From positions 1-64,000 of the forward strand of contig NZ_JAKSYI010000038.1 in NCBI RefSeq assembly GCF_022829285.1: a stretch of DNA of 64,000 nt, read 5' to 3'. Positions 38,369 to 47,674 of this stretch are shown here, piece after piece. The notes under the pieces are model-generated. The model ran no database searches. It was given only the letters and a program-made list of their open reading frames with translations, and was not told where the DNA came from. The DNA comes from Methylobacterium sp. J-078. GTDB taxonomy: Bacteria; Pseudomonadota; Alphaproteobacteria; Rhizobiales; Beijerinckiaceae. The position numbers and the translations under genes were made by a program. How positions within the stretch are numbered: the stretch's first letter is position 1; the number at the start of each line of letters is the position of its first letter.

Positions 38369-39238
38369 ATGACCGCCTTCCGCCTCGACGACCCGACGCC
38401 CGCCGACCCGCGCCGCCGCTGGGGCGACCTCGACCGGGCGGCGCGCGGCGCCTGTTACGACAACAACGCGGGCGTGCCCGACTCCGCCGCGCAGGTCGCT
38501 GCCCGCAACGCCGCCTCGGCGGCCTACCGGGCGGCGCATGCCCGGCACCTCGACATCCCCTATGCGCAGGGCGAGCGCACCGCCTTCGACCTCTACCCGG
38601 CCGCGCAAGCCGGCGCGCCCTGCCTCGTCTTCGTCCATGGCGGCTACTGGCAGCGCAACGCGCGGGCCGACTTCGCCTGCTTCGCGGAAGGGCTCAACGC
38701 GGCCGGCTGGTCGGTGGCGATGCCGGGTTACACCCTGGCCCCGGAATCCAGTCTCGCGGGGATCGTCACCGAGATCGGCGCGGCCCTCGACTGGCTCGCC
38801 GCGCAGGGGGGCACGCACGGGATCGCCGGGCCCCTCGTCCTGTCCGGCTGGTCGGCCGGCGCCCAGCTCGCCGCGATGCAACTCGGCCACCCGGCCGTGG
38901 CGGCGGGCCTCGCGATCTCCGGCGTCTACGACCTCGCCCCGATCCGCGAGACCTACCTCGACGAGAAGCTCGGGCTCACGGATGCGGAAATCGAGACGCT
39001 CTCGCCCCTGCGGCGCCCCGTCGTCGACAAGCCCCTGACGATCGCCTACGGCAGCCGCGAGTTGCCCGCCCTCGTCCACGACGCGCGCAACCTCCACGCC
39101 CTGCGCGCCGCCGCGCACGCGCCCGGCGCCCTGCTGCCGGTGCCCGGCGCCGACCACTTCTCGATCCTCAACGAGTTCCGCCGGCCCGACGGCCTGCTGG
39201 TGCGCGCCGCGCAGGACCTCCTCGGAGGCGCCCGATGA
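38369..39238 (+). CDS. Alpha/beta hydrolase (kynurenine-formamidase-like)
   Basis: A 289-aa esterase/amidase. The oxyanion block FVHGGYWQ, the nucleophile elbow GWSAG, and the late His in ADHFSILNEF are as in HGGxW-type alpha/beta hydrolases such as arylformamidase. No signal peptide, so cytosolic. It follows the amidohydrolase by ten bases (ATG preferred over the overlapping GTG because GAGGGAG lies just upstream) and overlaps the molybdenum subunit gene by four. It probably hydrolyses an amide, formamide or ester formed in the pathway; the substrate is not evident. Confidence 0.75.
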   Translation: MTAFRLDDPTPADPRRRWGDLDRAARGACYDNNAGVPDSAAQVAARNAASAAYRAAHARHLDIPYAQGERTAFDLYPAAQAGAPCLVFVHGGYWQRNARADFACFAEGLNAAGWSVAMPGYTLAPESSLAGIVTEIGAALDWLAAQGGTHGIAGPLVLSGWSAGAQLAAMQLGHPAVAAGLAISGVYDLAPIRETYLDEKLGLTDAEIETLSPLRRPVVDKPLTIAYGSRELPALVHDARNLHALRAAAHAPGALLPVPGADHFSILNEFRRPDGLLVRAAQDLLGGAR

Positions 39239-41619
39239 GTGGCGCGGGCGCCAGCGCGGTTCCGCCGCGCCAGGAGGGCGTGGGCGCCCCCCTCCCCCGC
39301 AAGGAGGACGACCGGCTGATGCGCGGGCGCGGGCAGTTCGTCGGCGACATCCGTCTACCCGGGATGCAGGACGTGGCCTTCGTCCGCAGCCCCCTGGCGC
39401 ATGCCCGCATCCGGGCCATCCACGTGCCGGAGGCCTATCGCGACCGCGTCTTCACGGCCGCCGACCTCGACGGCGTGCAGCCGATCCGGGCGGTCTCGGG
39501 CCTGCCGGGCTTCAAGGCCTCGGAGCAGCCGGTGCTCGCGACGGGCAAGGTCCGGCAGGTGGGCGAACTGGTCGCGATGTGCATCGCCCCGACCCGGGCC
39601 GAGGCCGAGGACATCGCCGCCGCCATCGTTCTCGATCTCGAGGAGTTGCCGGCGATCCACGACATGCTGGCCGCGCGCGAGCCCGGCTCCGCCCTCGTAC
39701 ACGAACACTGGGGCGACAACGTCTACCTGGAGACCCTGGTCGACATCGACATCGCCTCCGCGCTCGACGCGCCGATCAAGGTCAGCCGCACCATCGCGAC
39801 GGGGCGCCAGTGCATGGCACCGATCGAGGGACGCGGCACCGTGGTGCATCTCGATCACCGCCTCGACCAGGTCGTCGTCCATACCGCGAGTCAGATGCCC
39901 CACATCGTGCGCAACGGGCTGGCGGAATGCTTGGGGCTCGAGCAGGGCCGCATCCGCATCGTTTCGCCCGACGTCGGCGGCGGCTTCGGCTACAAGGCGA
40001 TCCTGCTCGCCGAGGACGTGGCGCTGACCTGGCTGGCGCTGCGCCTCGGCCATCCGGTGCGGTGGCTGGAGGACCGGCGCGAGCACCTCACGGCCAACGC
40101 CAATTGCCGCGAGCACCACTATCGCATCACCGCCTATGCGGAGCGCGACGGCAGGTTGCGGGGCATCGACTGCGAGGCGACCGTCGATTCCGGCGCCTAC
40201 TCGGCCTATCCGTTCTCGGCCTGCCTGGAGGCAGCACAGGTCGCCAGCATCCTGCCGGGCCCCTACGATTTCCCGAGCTATCGCTGCCGCACCTGGTCGG
40301 TGGCCACCAACAAGTGCCCGATCCTGCCCTACCGGGGGGTCGCCCGCACCGGCGTCTGCTTCGCCCTCGAACTCGTGCTCGACGCGGTCGCCCGTGAAGC
40401 GGGCATCGCGCCCGAGGTCGTGCGTGAAAAAAATCTCGTCCGGCCCGAGCAGATGCCGTTCGAGAACATCACCCGAAAGCACTTCGACAGCGGCGACTAT
40501 CCGCAGGCGCTCGCCCGCGCGCTGAGGGCCATCGACGTGGAGGGCGTCCGCGCCCGCCAACGCGCGTCCGAACCGGACGGGCGCCGGATCGGACTCGGCC
40601 TGTCGATCTACTGCGAGCAGGCGGCCCACGGCACCTCGGTCTATTCCGGCTGGGGCATTCCGATGGTGCCGGGCCACGAGCAGGCCTCCGCCCGGCTGAC
40701 GCCGGATGGCGGCCTCGAACTCCGCATCGGCGCGCATTCCCACGGCCAGGGCCTGGAGACGACGCTGGCCCAGGTCGCGCACGAGATCCTGGGCGTGCCG
40801 GTGGCGCGCACCCGCCTCGTCCACGGCGACACCGCGATGACGCCGTACTCCACCGGCTCCTGGGGTTCGCGCGTGATGGTGATGGCCGGCGGCGCGGTGG
40901 CTGCGGCCTGCGAGACCCTGCGCGATCGGGCGGTGCGGATCGGCGCCTACCTGCTCCAGGCAAGCCCCGAGGCATGCCACTTCGCGGGCGGCCACGTGGT
41001 CGGTCCTTCCGGCGACATCTCCCTGGAGGCCATCGCCCGCACCTGGTACCGGCGCCCGCAGGACCTCGGCCCCGACACCGATCCGGGCGGCCTCGAGGTC
41101 ACCGCCGGCTACAAGCCGCAGCGCGATTCCGGCACCTTCTCCTACGCGGCCCACGCGGTCGTGGTGGCGGTCGACCCCGATCTCGGCGCGGTCGAGATCC
41201 TCGATTACGTCATCGTCGAGGATGGCGGCACCCTGGTGAACCCCCTCGTGGTCGACGGCCAGATCTACGGCGGCCTCGCCCAGGGCATCGGCACCGCCCT
41301 CTACGAGGAGATGCGCTTTGACGCCCGCGGCCAGCCGCTAGCCTCGACGTTTGCCGACTACCTGCTGCCCGGCGCCGCCGAGGTGCCGATGGCCCGCATC
41401 GACCACATGGAGACCCCCTCGCCCTACACGCGCTTCGGCCAGAAGGGCATCGGCGAGGGCGGCGCCATCGCGCCGCCGGCCGCGCTCGCCAACGCGATCA
41501 ACGACGCGCTGGCCCCACTCGGCGTCGAGATGCTGCATTCCCCCGTCACGCCCCGACGGATCGTGGAGGCGGTGCTGGCCGCCCGCACCGGCGCCGAGCC
41601 CGCACGGGAGGCCGCATGA
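39235..41619 (+). CDS. Molybdenum-binding subunit of a xanthine-dehydrogenase-family hydroxylase
   Basis: A 794-aa large subunit of the CoxL/aldehyde-oxidase type. The N-terminal domain starts near KEDDRLMRGRGQFVGDIRLP. The cofactor domain has GGGFGYK, GRQCMAPIEGRG and SWGSRVMVMAGG, and the catalytic Glu is in GQKGIGEGGAI. The active-site loop reads PYRGVARTG, which is neither the form I CO-dehydrogenase loop with its Cys (AYxCSFR) nor the common AYRGAGR, so CO oxidation is unlikely. Such enzymes hydroxylate N-heterocycles or aldehydes with water as oxygen source. The FAD and [2Fe-2S] genes follow with overlapping stops and starts. Confidence 0.85.
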   Translation: MSGAGASAVPPRQEGVGAPLPRKEDDRLMRGRGQFVGDIRLPGMQDVAFVRSPLAHARIRAIHVPEAYRDRVFTAADLDGVQPIRAVSGLPGFKASEQPVLATGKVRQVGELVAMCIAPTRAEAEDIAAAIVLDLEELPAIHDMLAAREPGSALVHEHWGDNVYLETLVDIDIASALDAPIKVSRTIATGRQCMAPIEGRGTVVHLDHRLDQVVVHTASQMPHIVRNGLAECLGLEQGRIRIVSPDVGGGFGYKAILLAEDVALTWLALRLGHPVRWLEDRREHLTANANCREHHYRITAYAERDGRLRGIDCEATVDSGAYSAYPFSACLEAAQVASILPGPYDFPSYRCRTWSVATNKCPILPYRGVARTGVCFALELVLDAVAREAGIAPEVVREKNLVRPEQMPFENITRKHFDSGDYPQALARALRAIDVEGVRARQRASEPDGRRIGLGLSIYCEQAAHGTSVYSGWGIPMVPGHEQASARLTPDGGLELRIGAHSHGQGLETTLAQVAHEILGVPVARTRLVHGDTAMTPYSTGSWGSRVMVMAGGAVAAACETLRDRAVRIGAYLLQASPEACHFAGGHVVGPSGDISLEAIARTWYRRPQDLGPDTDPGGLEVTAGYKPQRDSGTFSYAAHAVVVAVDPDLGAVEILDYVIVEDGGTLVNPLVVDGQIYGGLAQGIGTALYEEMRFDARGQPLASTFADYLLPGAAEVPMARIDHMETPSPYTRFGQKGIGEGGAIAPPAALANAINDALAPLGVEMLHSPVTPRRIVEAVLAARTGAEPAREAA

Positions 41620-42482
41620 AGCCCAGCCCCTTCGCCTGGGAGCGCCCGGCGAGCCTCGCCGCCCTGCTCGACCGCCTCGCGACGGCGCAGGGCGGCGTGA
41701 AGCTGATCGCGGGCGGACAGTCGCTGGGGCCGATGCTGGCCTTGCGCCTGGTCGAACCGGACCTGATCCTCGACATCACGGGGATCGACGAACTGCGTCA
41801 GGCCCGCGTCGCGGGCGAGACCCTCGTGCTCGGCGCCTGCGTGACCCACGCCGACATCGAGGACGGGCGCGTGCCCGACCTCACGGGGGGCGCCCTGCAG
41901 CGGGTGGCCTCGGCCATCGCCTACCGGCCCGTGCGCAACCGGGGCACCATCGGCGGCAGCCTCGTTCACGCCGACCCGGCCGCCGACTGGGTGAACGCGC
42001 TGATGGCGCTCGGCGCCGAGGTCGAGATCGCGGGGCCCACGGGCCGCCGCACCCTGCCGGTGGAGCGCTTCGTCACCGGCGCGCTCGAAGTCGCCCTGGG
42101 GCCGGCCGAGATCCTGATGGCGGTGCGCGTGCCGGCGCTGCCGCCGGGCGCGGCCTGGGGCTACGTCAAGCACTGCGCCAAGATCGGCGAGTTCGCCCAC
42201 GCCATCGGGGCCGTGCGCCTGGAGCCGGGGGCCGGCCGGGGACGCGCGGTGATCGGCGCCGTCGAGGGGGCACCCGTGCTCCTCGCCGATGCCCGCCCGC
42301 TCTTCGGCGGCCGCATCGGTCCCGATTTCGCGGAGCGCTTCGAGCCCGGCGCGGCGCAGGCCGCCCTCGCCGCCGCCGGCATGGCGGACCCGGTCGAGCG
42401 CCACGTCCACGTCACGGTGCTGGCCCGCGCGGTGGCGCAGGCCGGAAAGCTCCCGCTCTCGCATGTCCCGGAGGCCGCATGA
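41616..42482 (+). CDS. FAD-binding subunit of the molybdenum hydroxylase
   Basis: A 288-aa CoxM-type protein. FAD-binding motifs are AGGQSLGPML and RNRGTIGGSLVHADPAAD, followed by the C-terminal domain with a YVKHCAKIGEFAHAIG stretch. It receives electrons from the [2Fe-2S] subunit and passes them to an acceptor. Its start overlaps the large-subunit stop and its stop overlaps the next start (both ATGA), so all three subunits are translationally coupled. Confidence 0.85.
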   Translation: MKPSPFAWERPASLAALLDRLATAQGGVKLIAGGQSLGPMLALRLVEPDLILDITGIDELRQARVAGETLVLGACVTHADIEDGRVPDLTGGALQRVASAIAYRPVRNRGTIGGSLVHADPAADWVNALMALGAEVEIAGPTGRRTLPVERFVTGALEVALGPAEILMAVRVPALPPGAAWGYVKHCAKIGEFAHAIGAVRLEPGAGRGRAVIGAVEGAPVLLADARPLFGGRIGPDFAERFEPGAAQAALAAAGMADPVERHVHVTVLARAVAQAGKLPLSHVPEAA

Positions 42483-43678
42483 GCGCCGGATTGGCCGAGC
42501 CGGCCACGGGCCAGATCGCCCTCGGGCTGACGGTGAACGGGCGGTTCCTGCGCATCGAGGCCGAGCCGCGCAGCCATCTCGGCGACGTGCTGCGCGAGAC
42601 CCTGAACCTGACGGGCACGCATCTCGGCTGCGAGCACGGCGTCTGCGGTGCCTGCACCGTGCTCCTCGACGGCGAACCGGCGCGCGCCTGCCTGACCTTC
42701 GCGGGCGCCTGCGTGGGGGCCGCCGTGACCACCATCGAGGGCCTGGACGACGACCCGGTCGCCACCGCGCTGCGCGCCGCCTTCAATCGCGAGCACGCGC
42801 TCCAGTGCGGCTACTGCACCCCCGGCATGCTGGTGGCCGCGCGCGACCTCGTCCTGCGCCTGCCCGAGGCCGACGAGCGGCGGATCCGAGTCGGCCTCTC
42901 GGGCAACCTCTGCCGCTGCACCGGCTACGCCGGCATCGTGCGGGCAGTGATGGCCGTCATCGCCGAGCGCCGCGCCCAAGGCATCCGGCCCGAGACCGGC
43001 GCCGCCCGCGCCCTCGGCCCCGTCGGCGCCCGCATCGGCGAGGCGGTTGCGGCCCGCCCGCAGGCCACGCGGACCACGGAGAACCGGATCGCGCCCGCCC
43101 GGGCTCCGACGCCGGCGACGACCTTCGCGCCCGCCCACCGCTTCACGCACTTCATCGACCTGTCCCATCCGCCGGACGCCGTCTTCGCCCTGCTGGGGGA
43201 TATCGAGGCCGTGGCCGCCTGCCTGCCCGGCGCCGTCCTCACGGGCCGCCCGGAGCCCGACACGGTGGAGGGCGGCCTTCAGGTCCGGATCGGGCCGATC
43301 GCCGCGACCTTCCGGGGCAGCGCCCGCATCGCGCGGGACCCTGCCGCGCTCGCCGGTTCGGTCCGGGGTGCCGGCAGCGACGCGGGCGGGCGCTCGGCCA
43401 CCGAGGGCGAACTGCGCTACCGGGTCGAGCCCGGTCCGGCGCCGGGCACGGCCCGGGTCACCCTGGAGGTCGGCTACACCCTGACCGGCCCCCTCGCGCA
43501 GTTCGGCCGTCCCGGCCTCGTGCGCGACCTCGCCGGCCGCATCGCGGGCGATTTCGCCCGCGCGGTCGATGGCCGCCTCTCCGGCGCCGAGGCCCCGGCG
43601 CCGGCCGGGCTCAACCCCTTGCGCCTCCTCCTCGGCCTTGCTCGGGCGCGCCTCGCGGCCTGGCTCGGCCGCGCCTGA
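42479..43678 (+). CDS. Fusion of [2Fe-2S] subunit and CoxG-like domain
   Basis: A 399-aa protein in two parts. Residues 10-170 are the small subunit of molybdenum hydroxylases, with the plant-ferredoxin cluster CEHGVCGACTVLLDGEPARAC and the second cluster CGYCTPGM and CRCTGY. After a Pro/Ala-rich linker (about 170-220) a SRPBCC/CoxG domain follows (DLSHPPDAVFALLGDIEAVAACLPGA), ending in a hydrophobic, basic tail. In CO dehydrogenase clusters CoxG is a separate protein that anchors the enzyme to the membrane. The fusion would tether this hydroxylase at the membrane or aid its assembly. Domain assignment is firm, role inferred. Confidence 0.85.
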   Translation: MSAGLAEPATGQIALGLTVNGRFLRIEAEPRSHLGDVLRETLNLTGTHLGCEHGVCGACTVLLDGEPARACLTFAGACVGAAVTTIEGLDDDPVATALRAAFNREHALQCGYCTPGMLVAARDLVLRLPEADERRIRVGLSGNLCRCTGYAGIVRAVMAVIAERRAQGIRPETGAARALGPVGARIGEAVAARPQATRTTENRIAPARAPTPATTFAPAHRFTHFIDLSHPPDAVFALLGDIEAVAACLPGAVLTGRPEPDTVEGGLQVRIGPIAATFRGSARIARDPAALAGSVRGAGSDAGGRSATEGELRYRVEPGPAPGTARVTLEVGYTLTGPLAQFGRPGLVRDLAGRIAGDFARAVDGRLSGAEAPAPAGLNPLRLLLGLARARLAAWLGRA

Positions 43679-43717
43679 TCTGATTTCACCCCAGCCCCCC
43701 GCACCGGAGATACGCGC

Positions 43718-44866
43718 ATGCGAAGCAGGTTCACCGTCACGACCGCGATTCTGCTGGCGCTGGCCGCCACGGGGGCGCGGGCGGACACGATCCGCATCGG
43801 TGTCAACGAGCCGCTGACCGGCCCCTTCGCGGCCTCCGGCACCTACGTGGTCAACGGCGCGAAGATCGCCGCCGACGAGATCAACGCCCGGGGCGGATTG
43901 CTGGGCAAAAAGATCGAGCTGATCGTCGAGGACAACAAGAGCAACCCGACGGAAGCGGCGGCGGTGGCGGAGAAGCTGATCACCAGCGACAAGACCCCGG
44001 TGTTGATGGGCGCCTGGGGCTCGAGCCTGACGCTGGCGGTGATGCCCAAGCTCATCGACTACGCGGTGCCGATGCTGGTCGAGACCTCCTCGTCCGGCAA
44101 GATCACCACCGCGGGCAATCCCTTCGTCTTCCGCATCTCGCCGCCCTCGGCCCTCGAGGCGGAGACCTTCGCCCCGATGGTGGCCAAGCTCGGCATGAAG
44201 AAGGCCGACTTCCTCGTGCTCAACAACGATTTCGGACGCGGAGCCGCCGCCGATTTCGGCAAGATGCTGAAGGACAAGGGCGTCCAGGTCGGCCTCGTCG
44301 AGACCATGGACCAGGGCGCGCAGGACATGAGCGCCCAGCTCTCCAAGCTCAAGGCCTCCGACAGCGACACCATCATGATCACGAGTGCGGTGGACCAGCT
44401 CGTGCTCCTGTTCAAGCAGATGGCGGCGCTCGGCCTCAAGAAGCGGGTCATCACCACCGGCGGCTCGCAGAACCCCGACCAGATCATCGCGCAGGCCGGC
44501 TCGGCCGCCGACGGCACGATGCACCTGACCACCTTCCTGCCCTGGCTGCCCGAGAAGACCCCGGACCCGAAGGCGACGGAGCGCTTCATCGCCGAGTGGA
44601 AGAAGCGCGGCTTCGCCTTCGCGGGCGTCACCGAGAGCTTCCGGGGCTACGACGGCATCCGGGCGATCGCCCACGCCATCGAGAAGGCGGGCTCCGCCGA
44701 GCCGGCGGCGATCACCAAGGCATTCTGGTCCGTCGACTTCACGGGGCTCAACGGCCCGATCCGCTTCGCCAAGACCGGCCCCGCCAGCAAGGAGAGCGGC
44801 CAGAGCAAGCCCGACGTCTACCTCATCGAGATCAAGGACGGCCGCGTCGTCGTGCCGACGCTCTGA
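43718..44866 (+). CDS. Periplasmic substrate-binding protein of a Liv-type ABC transporter
   Basis: A 382-aa protein with a signal peptide (MRSRFTVTTAILLALAATGA, cut near ARA) and a type I periplasmic-binding fold: IRIGVNEPLTGPFAASGTYV, GAKIAADEINARGGLLGKKI, VPMLVETSSSG, FRGYDGIRAIAHAI. These proteins bind amino acids, amides or aromatic acids. It comes 39 bases after the fused [2Fe-2S] gene and before the permease genes, so the ligand is presumably the substrate of the hydroxylase pathway. A strong hairpin follows. Confidence 0.85.
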   Translation: MRSRFTVTTAILLALAATGARADTIRIGVNEPLTGPFAASGTYVVNGAKIAADEINARGGLLGKKIELIVEDNKSNPTEAAAVAEKLITSDKTPVLMGAWGSSLTLAVMPKLIDYAVPMLVETSSSGKITTAGNPFVFRISPPSALEAETFAPMVAKLGMKKADFLVLNNDFGRGAAADFGKMLKDKGVQVGLVETMDQGAQDMSAQLSKLKASDSDTIMITSAVDQLVLLFKQMAALGLKKRVITTGGSQNPDQIIAQAGSAADGTMHLTTFLPWLPEKTPDPKATERFIAEWKKRGFAFAGVTESFRGYDGIRAIAHAIEKAGSAEPAAITKAFWSVDFTGLNGPIRFAKTGPASKESGQSKPDVYLIEIKDGRVVVPTL

Positions 44867-44876
44867 CACCCTCAAG

Positions 44877-44898
44877 GCCCTCCCGCGTGCGGGAGGGC
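44877..44898 (+). terminator. Hairpin after the binding-protein gene
   Basis: GCCCTCCCGC and GCGGGAGGGC form a perfect ten-base inverted repeat with a two-base centre in the 71-base gap between the binding-protein and permease genes. It has no U-tract. In ABC operons such stems stabilise the upstream message or partly stop transcription, giving more binding protein than permease. Confidence 0.5.
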
Positions 44899-44937
44899 GA
44901 ACCCAAAAGCCGATCCACGATCATCCCGGGGCCGCCC

Positions 44938-45810
44938 ATGGACCAGCTGATCCAGCACCTCGTCAACACGCTCATCCTGGGCGGCACCTACGCCCTCCTG
45001 GGGATCGGGCTGACCCTGATCTTCGGCATCATGAACGTGGTGAACTTCACCCACGGCGCGCTCTACACGGTGGGCGCCTACCTGATGTACCTCGCGGTTG
45101 CGGCCCTCGGGCTGAACTTCTTCCTGGCGCTGCCCGTGGCGATCCTCGGCGGACTCGTGTTCGGGGCGGCCATCGAGCGGCTGCTGCTGCGGCCCTTCCG
45201 GGGGGCCGACATCGACACCACCATGCTGGTGATGATCGGGGCCGGCATCGCCCTGCAATCGGCGACCCTGTGGATCTTCGGCGGGGTCGCCAAGGCGATC
45301 CCCTCCCCGTTTCCCGAGGCGCCGCTCCAGATCGGCCCGGTCTCGGTCTCCTGGCTGCGCCTGTTCGTGCTCGGGTCGGCGCTGGGCCTGATCGCGCTCA
45401 CCTACGCGCTGATCAACGGCACGAAGCTCGGGCTCGCCATGCGGGCCGCCTTCCAGGACGCCGACACGGCGGCCCTGATGGGGGTCAACGTGCGCCTGAT
45501 CGACACCGCCACCTTCGCGCTGGGTTCCTCCCTCGCGGCGGCGGCCGGTGCCCTGCTCGGGCCGGTCTACGTCGTGTTCCCGCAGATGGGGGGCCTGGCC
45601 GAACTCAAAGCCTTCGCCATCGTCATCCTGGGCGGGCTCGGCAACGTCACCGGGGCGGCCATCGGCGGCTTCATCCTGGCGCTCGCCGAGGAACTCGGCG
45701 CCGGCTACATCTCCTCCGGCTACCGGGACGCCATGGGCTTCCTCATCATCATCGCGGTGCTGCTGGTGAAGCCGACGGGCCTGTTCGCCAAGGCGGAGCG
45801 CATCGGATGA
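44938..45810 (+). CDS. Liv-type ABC permease, LivH family
   Basis: A 290-aa membrane protein with about eight hydrophobic helices. The start is typical for LivH: LVNTLILGGTYALLGIGLTL followed by GIMNVVNFTHGALYTVGAYL. The coupling segment to the ATPases is MRAAFQDADTAALMGVN. Forms the channel with the LivM partner, whose gene overlaps by four bases. Confidence 0.88.
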   Translation: MDQLIQHLVNTLILGGTYALLGIGLTLIFGIMNVVNFTHGALYTVGAYLMYLAVAALGLNFFLALPVAILGGLVFGAAIERLLLRPFRGADIDTTMLVMIGAGIALQSATLWIFGGVAKAIPSPFPEAPLQIGPVSVSWLRLFVLGSALGLIALTYALINGTKLGLAMRAAFQDADTAALMGVNVRLIDTATFALGSSLAAAAGALLGPVYVVFPQMGGLAELKAFAIVILGGLGNVTGAAIGGFILALAEELGAGYISSGYRDAMGFLIIIAVLLVKPTGLFAKAERIG

Positions 45811-46844
45811 GCCGGCTGCTTCCCTTCGCGCTGCTCGCGGGCCTCGTCGTCCTGCCGCTGGGGCTGAGCGCGAGCCCCTACCTGCTCAACGCGCTGATCA
45901 CCACGGGCATCCTGACCATCGGGGCCATGAGCCTGAACCTGCTGCTCGGCTTCACCGGGCAGCTCAGCCTCGGCCACATCGCCTTCTTCGGCATCGGCGC
46001 CTACGTGAGCGCGCTCACCAGCCTCGGCTTCGACGTGGAGGTCGGCTTCGGCACCCGCGTGGTCCACGAGCCCTGGCCGCCGGTCGTGGGCTTTCTGCTG
46101 GCGATCCTGGCGGCCGGCGCCTGCGGCTGGCTGATCGGGCGCCTCTCCTTCCGGGTGCGGGGCGCCTACTTCGTCATCGTGACGATCTCGTTCGCCGAGG
46201 TGGTGCGGCTGGTCGCCCTCAACTGGGTGGAGCTGACGCAAGGGCCTCTGGCGCTCACCGGCATTCCGGCGATCAGCCTCGGCCTGCCCGGCCTCGGCAC
46301 TTGGACCCTGCGGACGAAGCTGCAGAACTACTACCTCGTGCTCGCCGTCGGCACCTTCTGCTACCTCGTCGTCGCCCGCCTCGTCGCCTCGCGCTTCGGC
46401 CGGACGATGCGGGGCCTGAAAGAGAACGAATCCCTGGCGCTCTCGGTAGGCATCAACGCCACCCGTACGCTGACCATCGCGACCGTCATCTCGGCCGCCA
46501 TGGCGGGCGCGGCGGGCAGCCTCTACGCGCATTACCTGCGCATCATCGATCCCGACGTGTTCCTGTTCTCCACCACCGTCAGCATGGTCATCATGGTGGT
46601 GGCGGGCGGCAAGGGCACGCTGATGGGCCCGGTGATCGGCGGCCTGATCTTCGGCCTTCTGCCCGTGGGCCTGCGCCCCGTGATGGCGCCGGAAGCGCAG
46701 TGGATCGTCTACGGGATCGTGCTGATCGTGATCCTCTACGTGATGCCGCGCGGGATCGTGCCGGGACTGGCTAAGCTCTTCACCCGCGTCCGACCGGCCC
46801 GCCCCGTTCCCGTCCTCGACGCCAGCCCCATGGTGCCGCGATGA
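45807..46844 (+). CDS. Liv-type ABC permease, LivM family
   Basis: A 345-aa membrane protein. LivM features are SLNLLLGFTGQLSLGHIAFFGIGAY, the GRLSFRVRGAYFVIVTISFAE block and the coupling helix RTMRGLKENESLALSVGIN. The last 30 residues are a soluble Pro/Arg-rich tail. Overlaps the LivH and LivG genes at both ends by four bases. Confidence 0.88.
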   Translation: MSRLLPFALLAGLVVLPLGLSASPYLLNALITTGILTIGAMSLNLLLGFTGQLSLGHIAFFGIGAYVSALTSLGFDVEVGFGTRVVHEPWPPVVGFLLAILAAGACGWLIGRLSFRVRGAYFVIVTISFAEVVRLVALNWVELTQGPLALTGIPAISLGLPGLGTWTLRTKLQNYYLVLAVGTFCYLVVARLVASRFGRTMRGLKENESLALSVGINATRTLTIATVISAAMAGAAGSLYAHYLRIIDPDVFLFSTTVSMVIMVVAGGKGTLMGPVIGGLIFGLLPVGLRPVMAPEAQWIVYGIVLIVILYVMPRGIVPGLAKLFTRVRPARPVPVLDASPMVPR

Positions 46845-47674
46845 GCGCGATCCTCTCCGTCGACCATGTCGGCGTGCGCTTCGGCGGTCTCGTGGCCATC
46901 GCGGACCTGCACTTCGACGTGCAGGAGGGCGAGATCGTCAGCCTGATCGGCCCGAACGGGGCGGGCAAGACCACCGCCTTCAACGTGATGACGGGCTTCC
47001 TCAAGCCGAGCCAGGGCGAGGTCCGGTTCCGGGGCACCGGCCTGGCGGGCCTGCCGCCGCACGCGATCACGCGCCTCGGACTCGCCCGCACCTTCCAGCG
47101 CACCAGCGTCTTTCCCGACGACACGGTGTTCGACAACGTCATGATCGGCCTGCACCGCCAGGGGGCGGCCGCGCCGCGCGCGCGCCTCCTCGACACGCTG
47201 ATCGGCCGCGCAGGCGCCGGCGAGCGGCGCCTGCGGGCGCGCGCCGAGGCGCTCCTCGACTGGGTCGGCCTCGCGGGACGCGCGCAGGAGAAGGCCGGGG
47301 CGCTGGCCTACGGCGAGCAGCGCCTCGTCGGGGTGGCGCTGGCACTCGCCACCGAGCCCGCCATGCTCCTCCTCGACGAGCCGGTCTCGGGCATGAACGC
47401 CTCGGAGACCCGGGTCTTCGTGCGCCTGATCCGGCAGATCCGGGAGCGCGGCGTCACCCTCCTGCTGGTCGAGCACGACATGCCGATGGTGATGGAGGTC
47501 TCCGACCGCATCGTCGTCCTCAATTACGGCCGGCTGATCGCCGAGGGGCCGCCCGAGGCGATCCGCAGCGACCCGGCCGTGATCGAGGCCTATCTCGGCC
47601 AGGGCAGCGCCGCCCGCCGGGCGATCGCCGAGGCCCAGCAATCGGCGGAGACTCGGGAGGCCGCGCATGCTTGA
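46841..47674 (+). CDS. ABC transporter ATPase, LivG family
   Basis: A 277-aa ATPase. Walker A GPNGAGKTT, the Q-loop region with MTGFLKPSQG, a LivG-type LGLARTFQRTSVFPDDTV, the signature-like LAYGEQRLVGVALAL, and Walker B MLLLDEPVSGMNASE. Partner of the LivF ATPase encoded next, with an eight-base overlap. Confidence 0.88.
   Translation: MSAILSVDHVGVRFGGLVAIADLHFDVQEGEIVSLIGPNGAGKTTAFNVMTGFLKPSQGEVRFRGTGLAGLPPHAITRLGLARTFQRTSVFPDDTVFDNVMIGLHRQGAAAPRARLLDTLIGRAGAGERRLRARAEALLDWVGLAGRAQEKAGALAYGEQRLVGVALALATEPAMLLLDEPVSGMNASETRVFVRLIRQIRERGVTLLLVEHDMPMVMEVSDRIVVLNYGRLIAEGPPEAIRSDPAVIEAYLGQGSAARRAIAEAQQSAETREAAHA

Noticed and set aside
39235-43678. Aerobic CO dehydrogenase
   Set aside because: The large subunit lacks the Cys-containing active-site loop of form I enzymes, and the genes sit with hydrolases and an importer.
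42161-44875. 904-codon minus-strand frame across the hydroxylase and binding-protein genes
   Set aside because: High-GC antisense shadow; the plus strand carries complete, motif-bearing genes with proper ribosome-binding sites.
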